From positions 3,630-67,629 of the forward strand of contig JAKVCP010000002.1 of NCBI GenBank assembly GCA_022448925.1: a DNA stretch of 64,000 bases, given 5' to 3'. Positions 17,067-26,117 of this stretch are shown here, one piece after another (within the stretch, counting starts at the first letter, position 1; every line of letters begins with the position of its first letter). A program made the translations under genes and the position numbers. This stretch comes from Paracoccaceae bacterium. Lineage in GTDB: Bacteria; Pseudomonadota; Alphaproteobacteria; Rhodobacterales; Rhodobacteraceae. The notes under the pieces are model-generated. The model did not search any database. It was not told the origin of the DNA and saw only the letters and a program-made list of their open reading frames with translations.

Positions 17067-17836
17067 CCGCTGATCTGACCCAACTTGTCCAAGGTCTCAA
17101 TGAACTTGGCTGGCAAGGGCTGCTGGTTTTTCTGCGGATTGGCGCAGCCATGGCGCTGCTGCCTGCGATGGGTGAGCGCAATCTTTCAGTCCGGGTCAGG
17201 CTGTTGGCCGCACTGGCCTTGACTGTCGTGATCACCCCGTTGGTAGCAGGTCCTCCCCCCGAACCTTCATTTGTTGTTTTTTCACAGTATTTGGCAACCG
17301 AAACGCTGGCCGGATTGGCTTTGGGCGCAATGCTCAGGCTGGTCTTGCTTGCGTTGCAAACAGCAGGGTCGATCGCCGCACAATCCACATCCCTATCGCA
17401 ATTGCTTGGCGGATCTGCCACCGAGCCATTGCCCGCGATCGGCCACATCTTAACGGTTGCAGGCCTTGCACTGTTGATGATGACCGGCTTTCACATCAAG
17501 GCGGCCGAATTTCTAACAGGATCCTACACGGTGCTGCCCGCAGGTGAGTTTCCAAAACCATCAGACCTTACCCGTTGGGGCGTGGCAGGAGTTGCCCGCA
17601 GTTTCAGCCTTGCCTTCCAACTGGCTGTCCCCTTTGTCATTCTCTCTGTGCTCTACAATCTGGCCATAGGCGCCATCAACCGGGCCATGCCGCAGTTGAT
17701 GGTCGCATTTGTCGGCGCTCCGCTGATTACGTTTGGTGCAATTGCAATGCTGATGCTGGCGGCACCAACGATGCTGCAAGTATGGTCGGCAGCCCTTGAC
17801 GGTTTTCTACGCGCACCTTTGGACCTTTCACCATGA
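17063..17836 (+). CDS. fliR: Flagellar export gate protein FliR
   Basis: The 257-residue protein has about six hydrophobic segments and the FliR blocks LVFLRIGAAMALLPAMGERNLSVRVRLLAALALTVVITPL and ALQTAGSIAAQSTSLSQLLGG. FliR joins FliP and FliQ in the export gate. Both ends overlap its neighbours by four bases. Confidence 0.96.
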   Translation: MTADLTQLVQGLNELGWQGLLVFLRIGAAMALLPAMGERNLSVRVRLLAALALTVVITPLVAGPPPEPSFVVFSQYLATETLAGLALGAMLRLVLLALQTAGSIAAQSTSLSQLLGGSATEPLPAIGHILTVAGLALLMMTGFHIKAAEFLTGSYTVLPAGEFPKPSDLTRWGVAGVARSFSLAFQLAVPFVILSVLYNLAIGAINRAMPQLMVAFVGAPLITFGAIAMLMLAAPTMLQVWSAALDGFLRAPLDLSP

Positions 17837-18930
17837 GCCAAGCGCAGGACACATCAGACAAGACACATGAGCCCACACAGCGAAAGCTGGATGAGGCGAG
17901 AAAGAAGGGCGACATAGCCCGGTCCAATGATGTCTCGGTCACAGCTGCCTATCTTGGTCTTTTGATTGCCCTGTCGACCATTGGCGTTGCGAGTGTACAT
18001 ACAGCAGGTGACTTCCTGACGAGGTTTCTTGAATTCCCTGATCAACTGCGGCCCTTGATATTCTCCGAAACTTCGGATGCGACGCTAGGCTGGTTTTTGT
18101 CCGGATCAACTGGCCCTGTGATGTCCTGGTTTGCGATCCCCGCTGCCAGCGTTTGCCTTGCAATCCTGGCACAACGGGGATTTGTCTTCGCACCGTCGAA
18201 ACTGGCGCCAAAGGTCAGCCGAATTTCCCCACTGTCCAATGCCAAGAACAAGTTTGGGCGTACAGGACTGTTCGAATTCGCAAAAAGTTTTACCAAACTG
18301 ATGCTGTACTCGACTGTTTTGGGCGTTTTCCTGTCACACAATCGGCAAGCTATCGTTGCAGCCGTCATGCTTGATCCAAGGCTGTCTCTGGCGGCCCTTT
18401 GTGAACTGCTGGTTCAGTTTTTGCTGGTCATTTGCCTTGTCTCTGCAAGCATCGCAACAATCGACTACGCCTGGCAAAAACAGGATCATCTCCGCCGCAA
18501 TCGCATGTCTCACAAAGACATGCGCGACGAACATAAAGAGGCTGAAGGCGATCCCGAATTCAAGCACAGACGCAAGGCGCGCGCGCGTGAAATTGCAACC
18601 AACCAGATGATGGCAGAGGTGCCAAAAGCCGACGTGGTGATTGTGAACCCCACACACTATGCGGTTGCGCTGATATGGGACCAAAAGCCAGGAAGCGCGC
18701 CCAAGTGCGCTGCAAAAGGCACGGATGCAATCGCTGCACGCATCCGGCAAACCGCTCAGGAAGCGGGGGTGCCAATTCAGAGTGATCCGCCGACCGCCCG
18801 GGCACTTTACGCCGTCGTCGAGATTGGGGAAGAGATCAGACCAGAACATTACAAACCCGTCGCCGCTGCTATCCGTTTTGCACAGGACATGCGCGCTGTG
18901 GCCAAAGCACGAGGGCGATTTGGACGCTGA
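17833..18930 (+). CDS. flhB: Flagellar export switch protein FlhB
   Basis: The 365-residue protein has four membrane helices and a C-terminal cytoplasmic domain with the autocleavage site NPTH inside VIVNPTHYAVAL (about residues 273-284). Cleavage after Asn switches substrate specificity from rod/hook to filament with help from FliK, which is also encoded in this cluster. DKTHEPTQRKLDEARKKGDIARSNDV is the typical N-terminus. The flhB stop lies inside the start region of the FliJ-like gene. Confidence 0.97.
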   Translation: MSQAQDTSDKTHEPTQRKLDEARKKGDIARSNDVSVTAAYLGLLIALSTIGVASVHTAGDFLTRFLEFPDQLRPLIFSETSDATLGWFLSGSTGPVMSWFAIPAASVCLAILAQRGFVFAPSKLAPKVSRISPLSNAKNKFGRTGLFEFAKSFTKLMLYSTVLGVFLSHNRQAIVAAVMLDPRLSLAALCELLVQFLLVICLVSASIATIDYAWQKQDHLRRNRMSHKDMRDEHKEAEGDPEFKHRRKARAREIATNQMMAEVPKADVVIVNPTHYAVALIWDQKPGSAPKCAAKGTDAIAARIRQTAQEAGVPIQSDPPTARALYAVVEIGEEIRPEHYKPVAAAIRFAQDMRAVAKARGRFGR

Positions 18931-19333
18931 ACACCTCAAAAAACTCCGGATGATTGCAGATGCGTTGGCCACGCATGCGCAACACGCCCTCAGGGATGCG
19001 CGTCTGGCAGAACGCGGATTGCGCGACGAACTTACTGAAATGTCGCATCTGCGCACGCAAGCACAGAGTTGGACCGAACAGGCCCATCTTGGCCTTGACG
19101 CGCGCTGGACGGAATACCTCGATCAAAGGCGGATCATACTGAACGCTGAGCTTGCTCAAAACCTCGCGATGCAAGACCCTCTTGCACGTACGGCAGCGCA
19201 AGCAGTTGGACGCCTATCTGCTTTCGCAGATCTGGAAACGGAGGCACGGCACACCGAAACCACCATCCGGCGGAAAAAGTCGGAATTGGACTTGATGGAG
19301 CTCGCCGTGCACAAAAAGCGCAAGTCATCCTAA
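18920..19333 (+). CDS. Probable FliJ-like coiled-coil protein
   Basis: This is a small, highly charged, fully helical protein of about 137 residues (LDAEHLKKLRMIADALATHAQ..AVHKKRKSS). Length, coiled-coil nature and location right after flhB suggest a FliJ-type export stalk, which would otherwise be missing from the cluster. Sequence similarity to FliJ is not obvious to me. I chose TTG at 18920, preceded by GAGGGC and overlapping the flhB stop, because a continuous frame reaching back into flhB has no ribosome site. An ATG at 18950 is the alternative. Confidence 0.65.
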   Translation: MDAEHLKKLRMIADALATHAQHALRDARLAERGLRDELTEMSHLRTQAQSWTEQAHLGLDARWTEYLDQRRIILNAELAQNLAMQDPLARTAAQAVGRLSAFADLETEARHTETTIRRKKSELDLMELAVHKKRKSS

Positions 19334-19335
19334 GA

Positions 19336-19830
19336 TCAAATGGCGTCCTGCCGTGCTATCTCGGTGATCAACACATTTTCAGCGGCATCACCAAGTATGC
19401 GTTGGGCCGAACGGCTGAGTTCTTGGCGCAACACATCCAGACTGGACGATTTCGTAAATGCACCTTCGAAACCACCCGCATGAGCGTGATCAAACATGAT
19501 TTGCAGAAACACGTCCCGCAACTTTGGTTCACGCGAGTAGACGGTTTCCGTACTCCCAGCGTCGATTTCTATACTCAAGCCCATGACGATCAAGCTGTCG
19601 ATGCGACCATTTTCTATGATCGGCACAACGAACTGATTGTTCAATTTGACGTACTCGAAGTCCTCAGGTGCATGGTCTTTCTTGACAACATCCAAAGCCA
19701 CCCCGGGATCTGGGCAGTCATGGACACCGGCCGCCGCCTCTGGCTCCGGCTTTTGGAGAACGACGGCCGCTCCGATCCCGGCGCCGGTTCCAACCAATGT
19801 TAGTATCATGGGTACAAGTAGCTTCAGCAT
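19336..19830 (-). CDS. Second FliL-like membrane protein
   Basis: The 164-residue protein has an N-terminal membrane helix (LLVPMILTLVGTGAGIGAAVVL) and a periplasmic domain with the FliL pattern: YVKLNNQFVVPIIENGRIDSLIVMGLSIEI, then a helix LRQELSRSAQRILGDAAENVLITEIARQD. It differs clearly from the FliL at 9741, so the cluster encodes two FliL-type proteins. It is the last gene of the flgB-to-flgH unit. Its exact role is inferred from fold and position. Confidence 0.75.
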   Translation of the reverse strand: MLKLLVPMILTLVGTGAGIGAAVVLQKPEPEAAAGVHDCPDPGVALDVVKKDHAPEDFEYVKLNNQFVVPIIENGRIDSLIVMGLSIEIDAGSTETVYSREPKLRDVFLQIMFDHAHAGGFEGAFTKSSSLDVLRQELSRSAQRILGDAAENVLITEIARQDAI

Positions 19831-19841
19831 GGCTGACCTCT

Positions 19842-20573
19842 TCAGAATGGCAACAAAATATCCAGCATCTGCTGTCCGTAACGCGGTTGTTGCACATCAG
19901 ATATTTGCCCACGACCTCCGTAGGAAATGCGCGCTGACGCGATTTTGTCGTAGGTGATTTCATTTTGGCGAGAGATATCCTCGGGACGGACAAATCCGCT
20001 GACCAGAAGTTCCCGCAACTCGAAGTTGACACGCACTTCCTGGCTACCTGTGATTTCAAGCACACCATTTGGCAGGACGTCGACAACAGTCGCTGCGACA
20101 CGAAGAGCGAGTTTTTCACGCCGCTTCACAGAGCCGTCGCCGGCCGAGCGGCTTGCGCCATCAATAGAAACAGCATTCCCCAGCGTTGCGCCTTCTGGCA
20201 ACTTGGGATCCACACGCTGCGGAAGGCCGAATAGCTCAGGTATTGCAAGGCTTTCAGAGCCTTTGCGCGATCGAGACGTGGAGTTGGAGATTTCAGCGTT
20301 TTCATCGATTTCAATCACAACCGTCAGGATGTCACCGCTTTGCAGTGCCCTTCGATCCCCAAGCAGGGAATCCCGGTTGCCGCTCCACAGTGAAGAGGTG
20401 TCGACCCGTCGTGATGCCAAGGCATGTTTGGGGAGCCCAGCATAGATCATGGCCCGGTGTTCATTTTTTTGCCGTGTCGGAGAGAATTCCGGCTCGCTCC
20501 CCAGATGGTCCAGCCGCGCACAGGCTGACAGGCCAAAACCCAGAACTGCAAGACTTGCAAACAGAAAACGCAT
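19842..20573 (-). CDS. flgH: Flagellar L-ring lipoprotein FlgH
   Basis: The 243-residue protein begins with a lipoprotein signal with lipobox LSAC (Cys18). The FlgH core is clear: SLLGDRRALQSGDILTVVIEIDENAEISNSTSRSR and the C-terminal LEITGSQEVRVNFELRELLVSGFVRPEDISRQNEITYDKIASARISYGGRGQI. It forms the outer-membrane L-ring bushing. The P-ring gene flgI, often nearby, is not in the window. Confidence 0.95.
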   Translation of the reverse strand: MRFLFASLAVLGFGLSACARLDHLGSEPEFSPTRQKNEHRAMIYAGLPKHALASRRVDTSSLWSGNRDSLLGDRRALQSGDILTVVIEIDENAEISNSTSRSRKGSESLAIPELFGLPQRVDPKLPEGATLGNAVSIDGASRSAGDGSVKRREKLALRVAATVVDVLPNGVLEITGSQEVRVNFELRELLVSGFVRPEDISRQNEITYDKIASARISYGGRGQISDVQQPRYGQQMLDILLPF

Positions 20574-20578
20574 GAAGA

Positions 20579-20998
20579 TTACCTTTTGACGTGAACGGTG
20601 CCGTCGGAATGAACCACGCCAAACAGGCTGGCGCGAGACGTGAGGTTCATAACCCGCACGCGATCGCCAACAGCACCGCGTGACAGCGATCGCCCCTCTG
20701 AAGTGATCCGAAGACCTCCTCCTTCGAAAACCAGCAAAACAAGCGCATTTCTCTGGACCAATGCCGGCCGTCCGACATCTCCGACTCGCATGGGATGACC
20801 CGCATAAACGGTCGCTCTCATCTCTTGACCGATGACCTGCGCGGGATCGCTATAGGAGCCTGGCCGATCCGGCCGTCGCAATACAAGATCTTGGGGCGCG
20901 ACAATCTCCCCAACCCGCATGGTGCGCGTGGCATAGAGCGTCTCGGCCGACAATGGAGCCGCACAAAGAAGGATGAAAACGGACGTCCAGAAACGCAT
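20579..20998 (-). CDS. flgA: P-ring assembly chaperone FlgA
   Basis: The protein of about 139 residues has a signal peptide (LLCAAPLSAE) and a SAF/FlgA domain with RTMRVGEIVAPQDLV, VIGQEMRATVYAGHPMRVGDV and the terminal GDRVRVMNLTSRASLFGVVHSDGTVHVKR. FlgA assists FlgI polymerisation around the rod. The ATG at 20998 overlaps the flgG stop by one base; a GTG at 21001 is the other option. It is short because only the C-terminal SAF part is present. Confidence 0.9.
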   Translation of the reverse strand: MRFWTSVFILLCAAPLSAETLYATRTMRVGEIVAPQDLVLRRPDRPGSYSDPAQVIGQEMRATVYAGHPMRVGDVGRPALVQRNALVLLVFEGGGLRITSEGRSLSRGAVGDRVRVMNLTSRASLFGVVHSDGTVHVKR

Positions 20999-21783
20999 CA
21001 CCGCACCTGCGTCGTTGCGCCCAGCATTTGGTCTGCTGCCGTTATGACCTTCGCATTCAATTCATAGCCGCGCTGTGCCTCAATCAACTCCGTAATTTCG
21101 CGGACGGCATCTACGGAACTACCCTCCAGATACCCCTGCCGCAGGGTGCCAAGACCGTCTTGGCCCGCCGTAGACACCACCGGTGGCCCTGAAGCCTCTG
21201 TCGCGAGGAACAAGTTGGAGCCGATCGCCTCCAATCCTTTTGCATTTGTGAAACCGGCAACCGAAAACTGACCCAGAAGTTGTCCGGCAGCGGCATCGGT
21301 AAAATAGGCAAAAACCTCTCCCTCGGCATTGATCGAAATGCTGCGCGCATCTGCAGGAATGACAATCTCAGGTGAGACGGCATGACCGTCAGACGTTACG
21401 ACCAGCCCCTCGGCCGATCGCTTCAAGCCACCGTCCCGCGTATAGGCCATCTGCCCCGAAGGCAGCGCAACCTCAAGGTAACCACTGCCGTCGATGGCCA
21501 GATCAAGATCCCCGTTTGTGGCGGAAAGTGCGCCCTCGGACAGGTGAACCGACACAGCCGTCGGGCGGACCCCAAGGCCAAGTTGAATACCGGTGGGCAG
21601 CACCGCACCGGTCGATGCGTTTACCGATCCGGCACGCGCGTACTGCTGGTAATGCAGATCGGCAAATTCCGCACGCCGGGCATTGTAGCCTGTTGTGCTC
21701 ATATTTGAGAGGTTGTTGGAGATGACCTCAACCCGCATTTGCTGGGCGCTCATTCCAGTGGCAGCTATTTTTAGGGCACGCAT
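20998..21783 (-). CDS. flgG: Distal rod protein FlgG
   Basis: The 261-residue protein has the flagellar rod/hook N-terminal motif (MRALKIAATGMSAQQMRVEVISNNLSNMSTTGYNARRAEFADL) and the C-terminal motif (EGSSVDAVREITELIEAQRGYELNAKVITAADQMLGAT). This length matches FlgG. A GAGG ribosome site lies upstream of the ATG. It is co-transcribed with flgF and flgA. Confidence 0.97.
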   Translation of the reverse strand: MRALKIAATGMSAQQMRVEVISNNLSNMSTTGYNARRAEFADLHYQQYARAGSVNASTGAVLPTGIQLGLGVRPTAVSVHLSEGALSATNGDLDLAIDGSGYLEVALPSGQMAYTRDGGLKRSAEGLVVTSDGHAVSPEIVIPADARSISINAEGEVFAYFTDAAAGQLLGQFSVAGFTNAKGLEAIGSNLFLATEASGPPVVSTAGQDGLGTLRQGYLEGSSVDAVREITELIEAQRGYELNAKVITAADQMLGATTQVR

Positions 21784-21792
21784 GTGAAGACC

Positions 21793-22506
21793 TCACTTGA
21801 AAAGGGTTTGCAGCGCGGTTCGGGCGCGCTCAGATTCAGTTTCCAGAAAGCTCTGCCCCATCTCGTAGGCCCTCTGGACCTCGATCATGCGGGCAATCTG
21901 ACCAACAGGGTCGACATTCGAAGATTCGAGAAACCCCTGGTTCAGGCTGGCATCCAACACCACCTCAAACGGCACGTCAGAAGCAAACATCACACCGTCT
22001 TCGCGTCGAAGACTGCTGCGGTCGGGAACATCAAAAACACCAATTTGACCAAGGGCACGACCCTCTGCGCTCAGCGTGCCATCAGCAGCAATGTGAAAAC
22101 CGGTACCATTTGGCGGCACAAAAATCGGGGCTTCACCAGGGTCAAGAACGCGGAAGCCCTGCGCATTCACCAGTTCACCATTGGCATTTTGTGAAAACGC
22201 CCCTGATCGCGTAGCGCGCGGTCCATTCGGTGTTTCCACCAGAAAAAAACCATCGCCTTCGATTGCCAGATCAAGGGCACCTCCGGTTTGGGTCAATGTG
22301 CCTTGGACCATCGAGGTCAAGCCGATGCGCGCAGCTGCCATCGAAACGGACTGTCCCTGATCAAGACCGGCAACATATTCCGAGAACATCAGCCCTTCTT
22401 GTCGGTATCCGGTCGTCGCCATGTTCGCGATGTTGTTTGCGATGATACGCATTTCGTTGGCCAAGCCAGTCTGGCGCGTCAACGTTGTGTAGCCTGTATT
22501 TTCCAT
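21793..22506 (-). CDS. flgF: Proximal rod protein FlgF
   Basis: The 237-residue protein has the N-terminal motif TLTRQTGLANEMRIIANNIANMATTGYRQEGLMFSEYV and the C-terminal motif ESSNVDPVGQIARMIEVQRAYEMGQSFLETESERARTALQTLFK. It lies between fliQ and flgG. GGAGGCTGAT precedes the ATG, overlapping the fliQ stop. Confidence 0.95.
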   Translation of the reverse strand: MENTGYTTLTRQTGLANEMRIIANNIANMATTGYRQEGLMFSEYVAGLDQGQSVSMAAARIGLTSMVQGTLTQTGGALDLAIEGDGFFLVETPNGPRATRSGAFSQNANGELVNAQGFRVLDPGEAPIFVPPNGTGFHIAADGTLSAEGRALGQIGVFDVPDRSSLRREDGVMFASDVPFEVVLDASLNQGFLESSNVDPVGQIARMIEVQRAYEMGQSFLETESERARTALQTLFK

Positions 22507-22507
22507 A

Positions 22508-22777
22508 TCAGCCTCCTGCTATGAGCGGGATCAGATGGGTCTGAAAGAAGGTAACCAGCGTTCGGGTCATGAAGCTCATCGAGATCCAGAAAACCGCAAC
22601 AATGGCCACCAGTTTTGGTACAAAAGTCAGCGTCATTTCCTGAATAGACGTCAGAGCCTGAAAAAGGCCGACAATAACGCCTGCAACCAAGGCAACCCCG
22701 AGAATAGGCACCGACGTGATGACGGCCACCCACAAACCTTGCCGCAAAGTATCAAAGAAAACGGCTTCGCTTAGCAC
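22508..22777 (-). CDS. fliQ: Flagellar export gate protein FliQ
   Basis: The 89-residue protein has two membrane helices. The block FFDTLRQGLWVAVITSVPILGVALVAGVIVGLFQALTSIQEMTLTFVPKLVAIV is diagnostic for FliQ. The start is GTG, three bases after the fliE stop, with no clear Shine-Dalgarno sequence, so it probably depends on translation of fliE. Confidence 0.96.
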   Translation of the reverse strand: MLSEAVFFDTLRQGLWVAVITSVPILGVALVAGVIVGLFQALTSIQEMTLTFVPKLVAIVAVFWISMSFMTRTLVTFFQTHLIPLIAGG

Positions 22778-22780
22778 GGG

Positions 22781-23068
22781 TCAGATCGGCATCCGCAGGA
22801 TTTCCTGGTACGCCTCAACGACTTTGTCGCGGACCGTGACCACGGTTTCGACCGCCAGTTCAGACTGAGCCAGGGCCTGAACCAACATATGAGGATCAGC
22901 ATCACTGACCATAGCGTCCATCGCGAGGTTTTCGGTCTCTTGAAGGGTTGCCTTGAAGTCATTCAATGAGGTTTCGATTTGGCTGCGCCCCTGCGCGGCG
23001 GCCTCTGGCTCAACCGCTGCGACCTGTCGCTTATAGCCCTGCGCGGCAAGGATTGATTGGATGTCCAT
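22781..23068 (-). CDS. fliE: Hook-basal body adaptor FliE
   Basis: The 95-residue protein has the FliE helix (FKATLQETENLAMDAMVSDADPHMLVQALAQSELAVETVVTVRDKVVEAYQEILRMPI). FliE connects the MS ring/export gate to the rod. AAAGGAGACCAG precedes the ATG. It follows flgC by 23 bases. Confidence 0.95.
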   Translation of the reverse strand: MDIQSILAAQGYKRQVAAVEPEAAAQGRSQIETSLNDFKATLQETENLAMDAMVSDADPHMLVQALAQSELAVETVVTVRDKVVEAYQEILRMPI

Positions 23069-23091
23069 TCTGGTCTCCTTTGAAATTCTGT

Positions 23092-23478
23092 TTAACGGCG
23101 AAGCAATTCGTAAAGCCGCGACGACATCTGCCGAGCTTGGTCAAACATTTTCAGATTGGCCTCATAGGTCCGCTGCGCTTCGCGGGCGTCGGCAATTTCG
23201 ACTATCAAGTTGACGTTGGATCCCTCGAAATAGCCGCTTGCATCCGCCAAGGGGTGCGACGGATCGTGGATTCGATCGAGTTGAGATTTGTCTGCCGTTA
23301 CCTTTCCCATCGACACGGTCGACATGCCCTCGGTCGACTGCATTTCGAACGGTGCAATCTTGCGCCGATAACCCGGTGTATCGCTGTTGGCGATGTTCTC
23401 GGAAACAAGTCGCAGGCGCGCTGACTGGGCTCTCAAGCCACTTGCAGATACTTCAAGGGCGTCACTGAAACCACTCAT
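23092..23478 (-). CDS. flgC: Proximal rod protein FlgC
   Basis: The 128-residue protein has the motifs DALEVSASGLRAQSARLRLVSENIANSDTPGYRRKI and, at the C-terminus, EGSNVNLIVEIADAREAQRTYEANLKMFDQARQMSSRLYELLRR. AAAGGAGTATATC is its ribosome site. Co-transcribed with flgB. Confidence 0.96.
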   Translation of the reverse strand: MSGFSDALEVSASGLRAQSARLRLVSENIANSDTPGYRRKIAPFEMQSTEGMSTVSMGKVTADKSQLDRIHDPSHPLADASGYFEGSNVNLIVEIADAREAQRTYEANLKMFDQARQMSSRLYELLRR

Positions 23479-23489
23479 GATATACTCCT

Positions 23490-23891
23490 TTATCGGCGCC
23501 CCAAACTGGTTCGCAGGATTGTCAAATTTGATTTATAAATCGCCAGAGAGCGGTCGTGCTGACGTCGCAATTCGACTGCGCGCAGCATCTGCTCTTCGAC
23601 AGAAACAGCATTTCCATTGGGATTCTCAGACACCGTTTCAGCGACGGTCGCCTCAATGAAGCCGTTCTCTCGCGCACCATGCAGATGCCCAGGACGGCTT
23701 GCGCGCAGCGCCTTGGACACCGACAAGCGCGTCATCTCATTGCCAATGATGTCTTTGAAAGGCATCAAGTCCCGCGCGGCATATCCAGGCGTGTCCGCGT
23801 TCGCGATATTTTGCGACACAAGCGCCTGACGCGCACCCGAATGCCGGGCCGCAGCCATCGCGATCTGGAAAACATTCAGTTTTGCAAACAC
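23490..23891 (-). CDS. flgB: Proximal rod protein FlgB
   Basis: The 133-residue protein has the rod N-terminal motif ARHSGARQALVSQNIANADTPGYAARDLMPFKDI and a central AVSVEEQMLRAVELRRQHDRSLAIYKSNLTILRTSLGRR end. It is the first gene of the minus-strand rod unit and is divergent from fliI. The 84 bases between them show no promoter that I can call. Confidence 0.95.
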   Translation of the reverse strand: MFAKLNVFQIAMAAARHSGARQALVSQNIANADTPGYAARDLMPFKDIIGNEMTRLSVSKALRASRPGHLHGARENGFIEATVAETVSENPNGNAVSVEEQMLRAVELRRQHDRSLAIYKSNLTILRTSLGRR

Positions 23892-23975
23892 CGGGTTTCT
23901 CCCTCGGTTGGTCTCAACTCCGGATTAACGGTGATTCCTTTAAAAACAGTTCTCGAAGGCTTGAAGGAGCGGACA

Positions 23976-25325
23976 ATGACACGATCACAGTTGCAGGCCA
24001 TGACACGCAGCCTGGACGATTTGCAGGTGGTGCGCCCGATTGGACGCGTTGCGGCAGTACAGGGCGGGACCGTACAGGTCACCGGTTTGTCTAATCAGGT
24101 TGCGATTGGCGATACGCTCCGAATCGCCAGGCGCGGTCGGGGTTGGCTGGACGCAGAAATCTTGAATGTGTCAGAGACGGGTCTTGTAGCTTTGACTGAC
24201 GGCACACCAGACGGTGTCACCAAGGGGGATCGTGTGATCGCTCGGGGGGCCGCACGTATTGCCCCATCCAGCGCTTTGATCGGACGCGTGATTGATCCCA
24301 TGGGATTGCCATTGGATGGAGCGCCTTTGTTGCCTGGGGAACAGGACAGACAACTTGCAGCATCGCCCCCGCCAGCAGCGACCCGGGGGGGGTTTGGAAC
24401 ACGGCTTGAAACAGGCATAAACCTTTTCGATACACTGCTGCCAATCGTTCGGGGGCAACGCCTGGGCTTGTTCGCCGGTTCAGGCGTCGGCAAGTCTCAT
24501 CTTCTATCAGACCTTGCCAAGAGCTGTGACGCCGACGTCGTGGTCCTCGGTTTGGTCGGCGAGCGGGGACGCGAGCTTGGCGAGTTCGTTAACCATGTTC
24601 TTGGACCTGACGGCATGAAGCGAAGCGTTGTTGTTGCCGCGACTTCAGATCGGTCTGCATTGCAACGGCGGCGGTGCGCGCAAACGGCAATGACAATCGC
24701 AGAGCACTTTCGCGATGATGGTGCGCAGGTGCTGTTACTCCTTGATTCGATCACACGCTTCGCCGAAGCACATCGAGAAGTGGCAATCGCAGCCGGTGAA
24801 CTTCCGGCGATGCGCGGGTTTCCAGCCTCTGTTGCGCACAGCATCATGTCACTTTGCGAACGTGCAGGTCCTGGGGCGGGCGACACTGGCGACATTACGG
24901 CGATATTCAGCGTTTTGGTCGCTGGTTCAGATATGGAAGAACCCATTGCCGACATATTGCGAGGAGTGTTGGACGGCCATGTCGTTCTGGATCGCAAAAT
25001 CGCAGAACGCGGCAGATTTCCGGCAATCGATGTAGGAAGATCGGTCTCTAGGAGCCTGCCCGAAGCCGCCAATGACAAGGAAAATGCACTGATCAAAGAG
25101 ACCCGAAAATTACTTGCAAGTTATGCACAGGCCGAAACACTCATACAAGCCGGTCTATATCGAGAAGGGTCAGATTCCGTAATCGATCAGTCAGTACGCG
25201 CCCAAGAACCCTTAGAGAGTTTCTTTTCCGAAACAAGCGGACGCGGCAGCACTGAAGCCTTCAGACAGTTGGCCTTGATACTGCGCCGCGCATCCTCACA
25301 AGGATCCAGCGCGCAACGGCGATAG
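23976..25325 (+). CDS. fliI: Flagellar export ATPase FliI
   Basis: This is the F1-beta-like ATPase of flagellar protein export, 449 residues from the ATG at 23976, which follows AAGGAGCGGACA. The P-loop GSGVGKS is at about 168-174. Walker B is VLLLLDSITRFAEAHRE, followed by the FPASVAHSIMSLCERAG and DGHVVLDRKIAERGRFPAIDVGRSVSRSLP blocks. The N-terminal beta barrel and C-terminal helical domain are full length. A longer open frame back to 23556 is not supported. The gene stands alone and converges with the DUF1217 gene. Confidence 0.96.
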   Translation: MTRSQLQAMTRSLDDLQVVRPIGRVAAVQGGTVQVTGLSNQVAIGDTLRIARRGRGWLDAEILNVSETGLVALTDGTPDGVTKGDRVIARGAARIAPSSALIGRVIDPMGLPLDGAPLLPGEQDRQLAASPPPAATRGGFGTRLETGINLFDTLLPIVRGQRLGLFAGSGVGKSHLLSDLAKSCDADVVVLGLVGERGRELGEFVNHVLGPDGMKRSVVVAATSDRSALQRRRCAQTAMTIAEHFRDDGAQVLLLLDSITRFAEAHREVAIAAGELPAMRGFPASVAHSIMSLCERAGPGAGDTGDITAIFSVLVAGSDMEEPIADILRGVLDGHVVLDRKIAERGRFPAIDVGRSVSRSLPEAANDKENALIKETRKLLASYAQAETLIQAGLYREGSDSVIDQSVRAQEPLESFFSETSGRGSTEAFRQLALILRRASSQGSSAQRR

Positions 25326-25328
25326 TCT

Positions 25329-26117
25329 TTAAGACTGAAGCAAGGTCAAGGCTATGGATGCCGAACTGACATTTAAAGACTGGCTGACCTGTTGGCGTAA
25401 CAAGAATGTGCGGACGATGTTCTCCATCACTTCTGGTTGGGCCAGAACGTCAATATCAGAGCTTCCGAAACGCTGTTCGGCCTTGTCGCGAAACATCTCG
25501 AGTTGTTTGTCAATGTCCAGTCTCCCAAAAGACTGCGGCAAACCCAACGCCTGTTCCATCACCGTGCGCAATGGCCGATCGCCCATCAGCTTGAACCAGC
25601 GACTGCTGTCTGATGATGCACCCTGCGCGAGCTCTGGCATCTGCCTTTCGAAATAGAGTGCCTGGCGTAACGTATCGTCTTGAACGCCAACCGCTTCTTC
25701 AAACCTCTGCTCTTGCGCTCGTGTTAATATTTCTGTGGCGAAACCCGAGAGTTTTGTCCGCGGTGTCGGAGAATCGCCAAATCCAAATGCCTGAGAAAAC
25801 GCAGTGTAACGACTGTCAGCCAAGCGATTTGCCAAGGCACCTGTATCTTGGGTGCCTTCCTCCAGTATTTTTTGCAAAAAGAACGTGTTTTGCAGATCGT
25901 TCGATAGACCAAAGGCCTGCAACGCAATCGACAGAAGACGGCGATCTGAAACAAGGTCCGCTGCTGTGTCGATTGATCCGATGGTTTCGCGAAAATACTG
26001 ATCTTCGCGCTGGGAAACAGCATCTGCTTTATGAGCTGTGCGCTGGCTTTCTTGGGTTGCCTTCAGAAACGACCATGCACCCAGCCCTACACCGACCACA
26101 ACTGGCTGAAAGCTCAT
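25329..26117 (-). CDS. DUF1217 flagellar protein
   Basis: The 262-residue protein (from MSFQPVVVGVGLGAWSFL) matches what I know of DUF1217, which is found in alphaproteobacterial flagellar clusters and is thought to be a flagellar component. Typical segments are FRETIGSIDTAADLVSDRRLLSIALQAFGL, LADSRYTAFSQAFGF and DDTLRQALYFERQMPELA. The start is the ATG at 26117, preceded by GAGG and overlapping the flbT stop. Its biochemical role is unsettled. It is the last gene of the fliC-flaF-flbT string. Confidence 0.85.
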   Translation of the reverse strand: MSFQPVVVGVGLGAWSFLKATQESQRTAHKADAVSQREDQYFRETIGSIDTAADLVSDRRLLSIALQAFGLSNDLQNTFFLQKILEEGTQDTGALANRLADSRYTAFSQAFGFGDSPTPRTKLSGFATEILTRAQEQRFEEAVGVQDDTLRQALYFERQMPELAQGASSDSSRWFKLMGDRPLRTVMEQALGLPQSFGRLDIDKQLEMFRDKAEQRFGSSDIDVLAQPEVMENIVRTFLLRQQVSQSLNVSSASIALTLLQS

